Assembly (NCBI GenBank): GCA_026419775.2
Contig: JAOPGA020000588.1
Coordinates: 1 to 25,891 of the forward strand
DNA: 25,891 nt
Direction: 5' to 3'
Source: Acrasis kona
Lineage: Eukaryota > Heterolobosea > Eutetramitea > Acrasida > Acrasidae
Part shown: in pieces, positions 19,005 through 25,891 of the stretch
How the letters are laid out: each line of letters begins with the position of its first letter
How positions within the stretch are numbered: the stretch's first letter is position 1
Program-made: the position numbers and the translations under genes
The notes under the pieces: model-generated
Databases searched by the model: none
What the model was told of the DNA's origin: nothing
The model's input: only the letters and a program-made list of their open reading frames with translations

Positions 19005-20648
19005 TTAAATGTTTCGTAACTTTCTTCTCTTGTGAGGTGGATCATAATTACATGCACCGGAATCAACGCGCGCATCATTCAAAAGTAGTTCAACAATATC
19101 AATATGATCATTTTTACTTGCACGTTGAATGGCTTGGTTGCCATCTGCACTAGGGTCAACACGCTCATCTTTGAGTAGTAGCTGAACTACATCGAGATGA
19201 CCACACTCACTAGCACATCGAATAGCATAGTTGTCATCCTCACTAGGGTCCACACGCGGATCATTTAATAGTAGTTTAACTATACTTGCATGCCCATACC
19301 GACTAGCACTCATAATAGCTTTATTATCCCACACACTAGGGTCAACACGACAATCATTCAATAACAGTTTAACTATATCAAGATGTCCATTCTGACTGGC
19401 TCTTATAATAGCCGTGTTATCCCACACACTAGGGTCAACGCCACAATCATCCAATAATAGTTTAACTATATCAACATGTCCATTCCTGCTGGCTTCTATA
19501 ATAGATTGCTTGTTTTTTGCACCATTAGGATCGAAACGCCCATCGTTCAGCAATAGTTTAACAATATCAATATGTCCCTCCTTACAAGCAAGTGTAAACA
19601 CACTGTAGTCACGCATACTATGTTTATTAGGATCAAAACGCTCGTGATTTAACAATAGTTTTACAACATCAATATGCGCGATGTAACGGCCTAATTCGGA
19701 CGAATAGTTGCTAATGGCATTTAATATGGCAGCATTATCAGATGCACTAGGATCAATGCGAGCGTCATTTAGTAGTAGTTTGACTACATCAGTATGACCG
19801 TAATAACTTGCTTCTCGCAAAGAATAGCAGTCATTTTTACTAGGATCAAAACGTACGTCATTAATCAATAATTTAACTACATCAAGGTGTCCTTTCTTAC
19901 ATGCTTTTGCTAAACAATGACCTGCGCAAGGGTCAACACGACTATTATTTAGTAGTAGTCTAACTATATCAGCATGTCCATTCTTGCTAGCATGATCAAT
20001 GGCGTAGTTATTTACTTCATTAGGATTAACACGTTCATCTTTTATTAATAGTTCAACTATATTAATATAACCTTTTGAACAGGCAATTTCAACAGCATAG
20101 TTATAATTTGCACCAGGACTAACATGCTTGTGTTTTAGGAGTAATCTAACCACATCAATATGTCCATTCTCACAGGCTTTTTGAATTCCATAACTGAAAG
20201 GATACACACGTCTATTATTTAACAATAATTCTACTATTTTGGTGTGACCTTTTTCACTAGCGCGTCCAATAGCATATTGGTTATTTGCATCAGGATGAAC
20301 AAAGCGGCTTTTCAATAATCTTTTCATTACATTAATGGATTTTTCTTTTTTCTTTTTTATTTTCATGATGCGATTATACTCTGGTCCCACCGAGCACAAT
20401 GTATAGAACAAGCATTGTTTGTTTTTTGAGGCACATAGCATTTTCAACAGTCTCATATTTTTTTTATCTAGGATTTGATGTATCAACATTGTATCATACC
20501 CTGCATCCTCGCTCAAAATCATACTTACGACTCCCTCCATGCTCTTGTCAATTTCTAATAAGGTTGTCAATTGCTCAAAGTATTTTCGGTAAGTGCTCTC
20601 TTCCATGTAATACTCGGAAATTAATTTCCAAATCTCTGGTAGTAGCAT
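19005..20648 (-). CDS. Ankyrin-repeat protein (about 13 repeats)
   Basis: 547 residues from an ATG at 20648, no introns. About residues 1-118 form a helical N-terminal region beginning LLPEIWKLISEYY, a short F-box-like or ANK-cap-like helix whose identity is uncertain. About 120-531 are 13 tandem ankyrin repeats of the form xNYAIxxASKNGHxDIVKLLLNDxRVDP; repeat 7 carries an insertion of about nine residues (NYSSELGRYI). The C-terminus PPHKRRKLRNI looks like a nuclear localisation signal. Ankyrin arrays bind protein partners. This repeat style, with RVDPSxDDNYAI linkers, is common in amoebae, giant viruses and amoeba-associated bacteria, so transfer or host mimicry in either direction is possible. 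The function is unknown. Confidence 0.85.
   Translation of the reverse strand: MLLPEIWKLISEYYMEESTYRKYFEQLTTLLEIDKSMEGVVSMILSEDAGYDTMLIHQILDKKNMRLLKMLCASKNKQCLFYTLCSVGPEYNRIMKIKKKKEKSINVMKRLLKSRFVHPDANNQYAIGRASEKGHTKIVELLLNNRRVYPFSYGIQKACENGHIDVVRLLLKHKHVSPGANYNYAVEIACSKGYINIVELLIKDERVNPNEVNNYAIDHASKNGHADIVRLLLNNSRVDPCAGHCLAKACKKGHLDVVKLLINDVRFDPSKNDCYSLREASYYGHTDVVKLLLNDARIDPSASDNAAILNAISNYSSELGRYIAHIDVVKLLLNHERFDPNKHSMRDYSVFTLACKEGHIDIVKLLLNDGRFDPNGAKNKQSIIEASRNGHVDIVKLLLDDCGVDPSVWDNTAIIRASQNGHLDIVKLLLNDCRVDPSVWDNKAIMSASRYGHASIVKLLLNDPRVDPSEDDNYAIRCASECGHLDVVQLLLKDERVDPSADGNQAIQRASKNDHIDIVELLLNDARVDSGACNYDPPHKRRKLRNI
19056..20291 (-). repeat. Ankyrin tandem repeats (~93-nt unit)
   Basis: Thirteen coding units. 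Those at about 19300-19490 are nearly identical in DNA: the phrase cccacacactagggtcaac occurs twice exactly and the flanking taatagtttaactatatcaa phrase recurs, which points to recent duplication or gene conversion within the array. Confidence 0.8.
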
Positions 20649-21051
20649 AATTGAATCACTTTTTAAATCGAAAATATCTATTTATTATTACTCTTATTCT
20701 GTTTTAGTTCTTGTGCAGAGTATGAGCAACAATCGACGAACTCAATGAAGTTTGATTCATGAAAAAGTGATAGTCAACCACAGTGGAAAGAAGTGGCCAA
20801 AGGAATTCTGTGTTCGTCGTGTATCTTCTATTTCGATGTCACTGGTCAAAAAAAATTAGATCACCGGCCATATTTACTAATAACAGATATCAAACAGCAA
20901 ACTTTTAAAAGATTCATTCGATAATATCCTCAAACATGAGGTAATTTTGCAGATGAAGCAATAGCGTGGTCTTGATTCGTCACCGGCCCAGAATATGGTA
21001 AAATGCTACATCATTTAATCGAAGTTTACAATTATATGTACAATCAAATTT
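20649..21051. other. Intergenic region upstream of the ankyrin gene
   Basis: About 400 bases that must hold the ankyrin promoter and the 3' end of the next minus-strand gene. I find no coding frame. TCACCGGCC occurs twice in the same orientation (20861-20869 and 20980-20988), each followed within a few bases by an ATAT motif. This is a possible regulatory pair. Confidence 0.4.
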
Positions 21052-21378
21052 TTATAAATATACACCATTGTCGTAATGATCCCCACTATCCTTTAAAGAG
21101 TTTTCTATTTGAGTTTTGTACTTCTTGATTATTTTGACGTTTTCAAGTATGTATTCTTGAATTTCCTGGTCCTTGCGTTCTGGATCATATTCGAGCATTT
21201 CTTGATTAGACCTTTCTAAGTGATCAATTTGGTTTTGTCTCTCTTTAATTTCTTCGGGTGATAATTTTGGATCTGATGCAAGATTTTGTTGATTGTTCTT
21301 CTTCCGAAAATCTGTCATATAAACCCCCTCCATAATTTGTCTTTCAGAGTGGTCGTTCATCCCCTGGTCCCTTGTCAT
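21052..21378 (-). CDS. Small hydrophilic helical protein, unrecognised
   Basis: 108 residues from an ATG at 21378, with a TATATAA-type box about 33-41 bases upstream. Methionines at residues 7 and 21 (MTDFRKKNNQQ) are alternative starts. The middle is highly charged and predicted helical (LSPEEIKERQNQIDHLERSN, then EIQEYILENVKIIKKYKTQI), consistent with one coiled coil. There is no signal peptide, membrane span or known domain. It lies head-to-tail downstream of the 21431-22297 gene, 52 bases away. Confidence 0.65.
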   Translation of the reverse strand: MTRDQGMNDHSERQIMEGVYMTDFRKKNNQQNLASDPKLSPEEIKERQNQIDHLERSNQEMLEYDPERKDQEIQEYILENVKIIKKYKTQIENSLKDSGDHYDNGVYL

Positions 21379-21430
21379 TTTGTTTTCGGTTGATCAATTA
21401 TTACAAAGATTATATAAAGGAAAAATTTAT

Positions 21431-22297
21431 TTACATTCTAATGTTGATTGGCTTTTGGACATACGATGGTTTCTCAACAATGCTGATGTCAACGTGGGCG
21501 CTTGAAAGTGAGTTTGTACGAGTATTATAGATCCTTGGAGTATTTACTGAAGTTGGAGTCTTTTTGGTTCCCATTAGTTCACTGAATGATAGGTGGTTGT
21601 GTCTAGGGGTTCTTGCGCTCTTTGGTGTTTGTGTGGTCACTGGAGTGTAGGTAGCTTTAGGTGTGACTACGCTTGACGCGTGTATTACTTCACTGGTAGC
21701 CTTTGGTAAGCTATCCACAATATCTGTGGTTATTGTGATTGTTGTTACATCTGTGGCGGAAATCTCGCTTGAACTCTTATCTCTTGAAGCATCTTCTATC
21801 TTTTGTGCGAACATACTTGTCATCTCTTTGATTGATTTTGATTTTTTGTGGAACAAAGAAACGTCCTTCTTGAGGGTGCAATTCATGGATTGTCCGTCTT
21901 GGTTGAATTTAGTAATGGTTTCCTTTGGAACTTCTGGTTTAGGATCTTCTTTACGCTCTGGCAAGTTGATTTGAAGTCCAGCATCCTTTGTTATGCTTTT
22001 TAGTAATTTGGACTTTTGTCTCTCGGCAATCTTTTGTTCCTTCTTCTTTTGTTGGTTAATGGCCCTTCTTTTGTTAATTCTTTCACGTCTTGTGTCTTCG
22101 TTTTCAAATGTGTCGGTTCTACCAAACATTTTGTTCTCAATCTGTGATAGTAATTTGCTGCTATTGATTCTCTCAGTGTCTGATAGATCCATGCTCAATG
22201 AATACTCAATGCTCTTAGGAACATAGATTTCGCTTTCCTCTATAACGGTATAGCACATGGTAGGGGTGCTCAAAGTTGGTTCTTGTGTGCTGATCAT
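21431..22297 (-). CDS. Low-complexity basic protein with clustered Thr-Pro sites, unrecognised
   Basis: 288 residues from an ATG at 22297, with a TATAAATAG box 42-50 bases upstream and an AATAAA directly after the TAA stop. About residues 68-100 form a basic helix (RRERINKRRAINQQKKKEQK). The region from about 210 to 265 is disordered and holds at least seven Thr-Pro pairs (VTPKATYTPVTTQTPKSART and following), several with a basic residue after Pro, as in proline-directed kinase sites. There are no membrane segments. It could be a cytoskeletal or nuclear phosphoprotein; no homologue is recognised. Confidence 0.7.
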   Translation of the reverse strand: MISTQEPTLSTPTMCYTVIEESEIYVPKSIEYSLSMDLSDTERINSSKLLSQIENKMFGRTDTFENEDTRRERINKRRAINQQKKKEQKIAERQKSKLLKSITKDAGLQINLPERKEDPKPEVPKETITKFNQDGQSMNCTLKKDVSLFHKKSKSIKEMTSMFAQKIEDASRDKSSSEISATDVTTITITTDIVDSLPKATSEVIHASSVVTPKATYTPVTTQTPKSARTPRHNHLSFSELMGTKKTPTSVNTPRIYNTRTNSLSSAHVDISIVEKPSYVQKPINIRM

Positions 22298-22338
22298 ATT
22301 GTTTTTTGTTTTATTGTTGATGAATTAAGAGTTGTCAT

Positions 22339-22347
22339 CTATTTATA
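22339..22347 (-). promoter_or_regulatory. TATA box TATAAATAG
   Basis: The same nonamer, at almost the same distance from its ATG (42-50 bases), as in front of the surface-protein gene at 2088. Confidence 0.6.
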
Positions 22348-22574
22348 ATCCCGTCTATTAATAAAACGTCACTAATCATTCCTAAATTATGAAGTGGAGT
22401 ACAATTATGAACAATTTTAACTAAAAATAAATAAAATTTGAATGAAATACGACCTCATTAGAAGCTGCGAAGTCGAATCCTACTATATCTGCGAAATGAT
22501 AATATTGGTTTGGAAATTACATCTCCATTTCTCTAAGTTACTTTTTAATCAAAAAGATGTTACTTTTCTTGATT

Positions 22575-23058
22575 CTATTTCTTATTTTTCAACTCCTCCA
22601 TCATCATTTTCAGTGAATCCAACTCTTTTTGGACAGCGTGTCTTCCTTGTTTTTCTTCTATTATTGTCTTTTCTAGCGCTTCTATTCTTCTAAGACTCTC
22701 AGAGTTGCTCATTGACGACGTACTCCTAAAGGACCTGCTAGAATCACAAGTTTGGACGGAGCTTGGTGACCCTGGTTTATTTTTAGGTGAACCTTTAGGG
22801 GAATGTGACTGCTTAATGTTATCCAATCGAAGCTTATGGTCTATCGCACCACTGTTTTTTGGGCTACTATTTGGCGAGTTCTCTGCACTACAAATGTTAA
22901 ATAATGCAAGGCTAAAGTGTTACCTGTTCATACTTTGAAACTGTCTCAGCGCTGTTCTATCCTCTCTGCTAATTCTTTGCTTCCAAGCTTCGGAGAAACG
23001 AACGTTGCTACGAGTAATAAACTGTGTGAATTGATTGTACTTACCTGCATTCAGACAT
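22575..23058 (-). CDS. Ser-Pro-rich protein with C-terminal coiled coil, three exons
   Basis: Spliced model: exons 23045-23058 (14 nt, MSEC plus two bases), 22924-23007 and 22575-22887, joined by introns of 37 and 36 nt (GTAAGT...CGTAG and GTAACA...TGTAG). The coding length is 411 nt, 136 residues, all in frame. Residues about 5-30 are charged (NVRFSEAWKQRISREDRTAL). The centre is Ser-Pro rich (NSPNSSPKNSG, SHSPKGSPKNKPGSP). The C-terminal 40 residues form a heptad coiled coil (SLRRIEALEKTIIEEKQGRH, then ELDSLKMMMEELKNKK). Without splicing no ATG opens this frame; only a TTG at 22826 does. It is divergent from the 23293 gene, with 234 bases between. Function unknown. Confidence 0.7.
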
Positions 23059-23292
23059 CGCCTTTTTCGTTTTGTTATAAATGCAACGCAGCTTTACAAT
23101 TTAGGAACCAACTGTAATCTCGGAAAATTACAATCAATATTCCCGCATTTGATTTCTTTCAAGACATCCTCTTACATGAGTTATGCTCATAATGTAAAAG
23201 AAAGAATTCATTTTGCAGTATGAATTTAGTATCACGGATGAATTTATCGCTAAAATAACAATTTTGACAAAACTACAGTTAATATTACAATA

Positions 23293-24478
23293 ATGAGCGA
23301 GGATTTCGAGCATTATGAGGAAGAAGAAAGTGCCGATGTCAGCGACTTCCAATCTTCTTTCCCATCGGAGTACTTTGATGAAAAAAATCGTACGCACATT
23401 TCAGAAATAAGTGATAACCCAAATTAGAGGGTAACAGATTAATGCAGAAAAAAATGGCAAGGTTGAAGAATTCTCTAACAGTTCCAACCATCAACACAGA
23501 TTTGACCGCATCGAATAATAGCGTTCAGGAATGGCTAGGCACAATCAATGGAAAACCTGATGCCGTCCCTAGCAGCAAACCAACTCAAAGAAGTGTCCAA
23601 ATCAACTACCACAGCAGCTCTAGTAATTTGTATCCAGATGAATCTAGTTCCACTCCCTCCGATGAAGTTGGAACGTACTTTTCAAAAAATAAGTCATCTT
23701 TCGCAGGAGGGCAAAAGAATGTAGAACTCATGAACTCTCTCGATGACAACAATGGCAGCGAGAAGGAAGATTATGATGATCGACCAAAATTCCACGTGTC
23801 TAAAAAAGATGCTAGTAAATACAATCTTGCCAAGTACTAACATTTTAGTGGCTGCATATCAAATGCAAGCTTCGATTTTGCAGCAGATTGAAGAAGAGGA
23901 CCAGATAAATGCAGCGAGAAAGGGAGTACGTGACCAGATTAGAAATCAATTCAGCGAGCAACAAAATAAGAACAAGGTTAGGAAATGTTTGTTTCTAACA
24001 ATGTTAATTTCATTAGAATCTAGAAAGGTCGCTGGGTATATTATATACTGACAACAAGAATGTTTCTCTTCAGGACAAGAAAATATACCACACCATACGA
24101 GATAAAGAGCACTTGCTAAACAGCATGAGATCTGATGGTGCTTATAGCACCATTCGCACATTCACCAATCCCAACTACGATTCAGTCCACACTCAGCTCA
24201 CCAGTCAAGATCAAGACCTCAATCTCCTCAGACAATTACATCGAGAACAAAACCTAGCAAAACATGCTCAACTTAAAAGCAAAAGAGAATCTCTAGAAAA
24301 TCAAATTGGATACGAATACAACATTAAAAAGAGACAAACACAAGAACAAGAAAAGACTCAGGAGATAAAGAAGCAAATCAAAAAGAAGGGTACCAAATCC
24401 ACACAAGATGAGATTCAAACAAGTTTAGAGGAAATGACAATCATTGAAAATAAAAGTAAACAAAATCAACATTTATAG
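23293..24478 (+). CDS. Acidic/coiled-coil protein, multi-exon, unrecognised
   Basis: Exons 23293-23389, 23428-23814, 23849-23976 and 24074-24478, with introns of 38, 34 and 97 nt. The 34-nt intron contains a perfect TACTAAC branch site. The product is 338 residues. The N-terminus is acidic (MSEDFEHYEEEESADVSDF), followed by a basic stretch (LMQKKMARLKNS), a Ser/Asn-rich disordered middle, and coiled coils at about 175-205 (ILQQIEEEDQINAARKGVRD) and 250-338 (Lys/Gln/Glu rich). The 97-nt intron is an outlier and may hide a 12-nt in-frame exon (24024-24035, encoding KGRW). The TAG stop overlaps the convergent VPS11 stop region. No family recognised. Confidence 0.7.
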
Positions 24479-25531
24479 CACAAATCGATCTGTATCACTC
24501 TTTGCCCAAAAATCATCGCTGTGATCTTCAAAATGTGGTTGCAAGAATAATCCATTTCCAAACTGATTAGCCAGGGCTTCAAAACCAAGTTTCGGATCCT
24601 TGAGTTGCTGTGAGAAAACGTCAATGCGATCTTGCTGATGCTTGTTCTCTCTCAATCTCTTAATCTTGTCTAATTCGGCCACGTGTACTTTGTTCTTGTC
24701 GGCACACTTCGGACATGAATCTCCCTCCAAACATCTCTGATGGTAACTGTGCATGCACATAAAGTGGACGCTAGGTAGGTTCAAAGTTCTCAAGCAAGCG
24801 GTGCATTGTGTGCTCTGGAATATTTGTGCGTTCCTTCGTAATTCTTCAATCTCTCCATTCAGCTTGTGATTTTCTCTGGTTAATTCCTTAATGGTTTTGT
24901 TTTGTTCTTTGGTCTTGTCTTGATCCCTGTGTAATTTACTGTGAAGGTATTCTCTTAGATGGGCGACCTTAATGTGAGGACTGTTGCAGATCATCTTGAC
25001 CACTAACAATGGCGGCACCACATCCTTCTCTTTAATCTTTTGGAGGATCTTGATAATGTAATCAATGTTGTCTGGATGTTGGTTGGCTCTGGCACTGGTG
25101 AAGAAGGATAGGACTAGGACCCATACGTTGTGATCGTCGTCTCCGTACTCAAAAGCGGTCTCTAAAATCTTGTTGAATTGTTTTGTGGTTTGTTGCTTAA
25201 TGTGATCCAATTCATCCTGGTCGTCATCTTCGGAACGTAATTTGTCTAGGTGTGGAATTTGGTCAATGTGATACTGTAACACATCATACTTGAGGCCAAG
25301 TCTCTTGTACAAGTGTAGGATACCAAACTCAAAGTTTACATTTTGACACAACATGAGTGCATGGTGGGGATCGTAACGATCGGCATCACGTTCGATCAAG
25401 GTCCTTGCTTTTTGTTCGTATGAATCTTCTAGTTGGTTCTTTTCAATTGGATAAATATCATAGAATCTTTCGTCCGGGGAATCCTGATCAAGATCGGAAC
25501 CATTCACGAACAAGTCCCGATAAGGAGCCAT
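24473..25531 (-). CDS. VPS11: VPS11-like protein lacking the N-terminal propeller (C-terminal half with RING)
   Basis: VPS11 is a core subunit of the HOPS and CORVET tethering complexes on endosomes and lysosomes/vacuoles. The 352 residues here match its C-terminal part in order: helical clathrin-type repeats (ALMLCQNVNFEFGILHLYKR, then NVWVLVLSFF), the signature VVPPLLVVKMICNSP (171-185), a coiled coil (about 195-235), IFQSTQCTACLRTLNLPSVH with a RING-H2 at 243-276 (final pair CPKC), and the C-terminal ALANQFGNGLF motif. Family members are about 900-1000 residues; the N-terminal WD40-like propeller and first solenoid are missing. The ATG at 25531 has an in-frame stop upstream, and the neighbouring gene ends at 25725, so no space remains for the missing 550-600 residues. 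It may be split from an N-terminal gene elsewhere, a truncated paralogue, or a minimal form. Confidence 0.85.
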   Translation of the reverse strand: MAPYRDLFVNGSDLDQDSPDERFYDIYPIEKNQLEDSYEQKARTLIERDADRYDPHHALMLCQNVNFEFGILHLYKRLGLKYDVLQYHIDQIPHLDKLRSEDDDQDELDHIKQQTTKQFNKILETAFEYGDDDHNVWVLVLSFFTSARANQHPDNIDYIIKILQKIKEKDVVPPLLVVKMICNSPHIKVAHLREYLHSKLHRDQDKTKEQNKTIKELTRENHKLNGEIEELRRNAQIFQSTQCTACLRTLNLPSVHFMCMHSYHQRCLEGDSCPKCADKNKVHVAELDKIKRLRENKHQQDRIDVFSQQLKDPKLGFEALANQFGNGLFLQPHFEDHSDDFWAKSDTDRFVL

Positions 25532-25724
25532 TACAACAGAATGAGAAGAGACGTTCTTTACATTATCGTTCCATGAGTTTTTTTAGTTGTGTGTTTTACT
25601 TCAATTTTTAAGTTGACTGAGTACATTTTAAAAGTCATTGGGGCAAGTAGTCTCGTGGAGGTGGTCAAGCATCGTTTGGTTAAGTTTTTAAAACAAGAGA
25701 GACGTAAGGTATTGAAAGTTTTTT

Positions 25725-25891
25725 TTATTGGTCTCCTTGTGTCACATTAGGTTTGCTTTTAGGAACCCATACAATTTTTTCTCTATCAACTTTATCTCCT
25801 TGTATCTGTGCTCGTATCTTCTCCAACTCCTTCTTTTTATTAATTTGGGCCTGCTTCTTTTCCTCAGCCTCCTTCCTTAATTGTTCGTCTT
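25725..25891 (-). CDS. C-terminal end of a coiled-coil protein (partial)
   Basis: The frame is open from the right edge to a TAA at 25727..25725, reading DEQLRKEAEEKKQAQINKKK, then ELEKIRAQIQGDKVDREKIV, then WVPKSKPNVTQGDQ. The highly charged single helix with a KIRAQIxxDKxxRE pattern resembles the linker before UBX domains, but no UBX domain follows, so I do not name it. The upstream part lies outside the window. Confidence 0.6.
   Translation of the reverse strand, partial: DEQLRKEAEEKKQAQINKKKELEKIRAQIQGDKVDREKIVWVPKSKPNVTQGDQ

Noticed and set aside
23022-23044. A 23-nt intron (GTAAGT...CACAG) for the coiled-coil gene
   Set aside because: Too short for splicing and it gives the wrong phase. 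The 37-nt version ending CGTAG keeps frame and matches other introns.
23134-23397. 87-codon hydrophobic minus-strand frame
   Set aside because: It is antisense to the acidic first exon of the 23293 gene and runs through its promoter.

Overview
The window looks like compact nuclear DNA of a free-living amoeboid protist. The evidence is GT-AG introns of about 34-47 nt, a eukaryotic tRNA with internal A and B boxes, TATAAATAG boxes upstream of several starts, AATAAA signals at or just after stop codons, and eukaryote-only families (SUV3 helicase, a RhoBTB-like protein, VPS11, a giant RCC1/EGF membrane protein). Gene style and the large cysteine-rich EGF proteins suggest a heterolobosean (Acrasis or Naegleria type). 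That placement is an inference from memory and was not tested.

Layout. 1-450: possible start of a gene running off the left edge, then a gap. 451-2088 (-): secreted, probably GPI-anchored protein with a DNRLRE/CBM96-like domain, mucin-like TSAP linkers and a 13-residue peptide repeated four times. 2272-2560: possible tiny gene. 2614-2901 (+): DUF1232/YkvA membrane protein. 2929-5274 (-): mitochondrial SUV3 RNA helicase. 5535-5608 (-): tRNA-Met with mixed initiator and elongator features. 5711-7329 (+): RhoBTB-like protein with a degenerate GTPase domain, two BTB domains and a CaaX end, carrying a 14-nt microexon. 7395-16137 (-): five-exon gene of 2857 residues with RCC1-like blades, about 41 EGF-like repeats and one membrane span. 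16344-17993 (-): unrecognised protein. 18.0-18.96 kb: poorly explained gap. 19005-20648 (-): ankyrin protein.

21.05-24.48 kb is a cluster of small, low-complexity and coiled-coil genes, two of them split by tiny introns. One of these ends inside the last codons of a convergent VPS11 gene that lacks the N-terminal propeller. The right edge holds the C-terminus of another coiled-coil protein.

There is no operon logic. SUV3 (mitochondrial RNA decay), VPS11 (endolysosomal tethering) and the two surface proteins are independent functions. The recurring theme is extreme compaction: minimal introns, microexons, stop codons inside poly(A) signals and overlapping convergent coding ends. The splice models were built by eye from reading frame, GT-AG sites and domain continuity; no RNA evidence was available.
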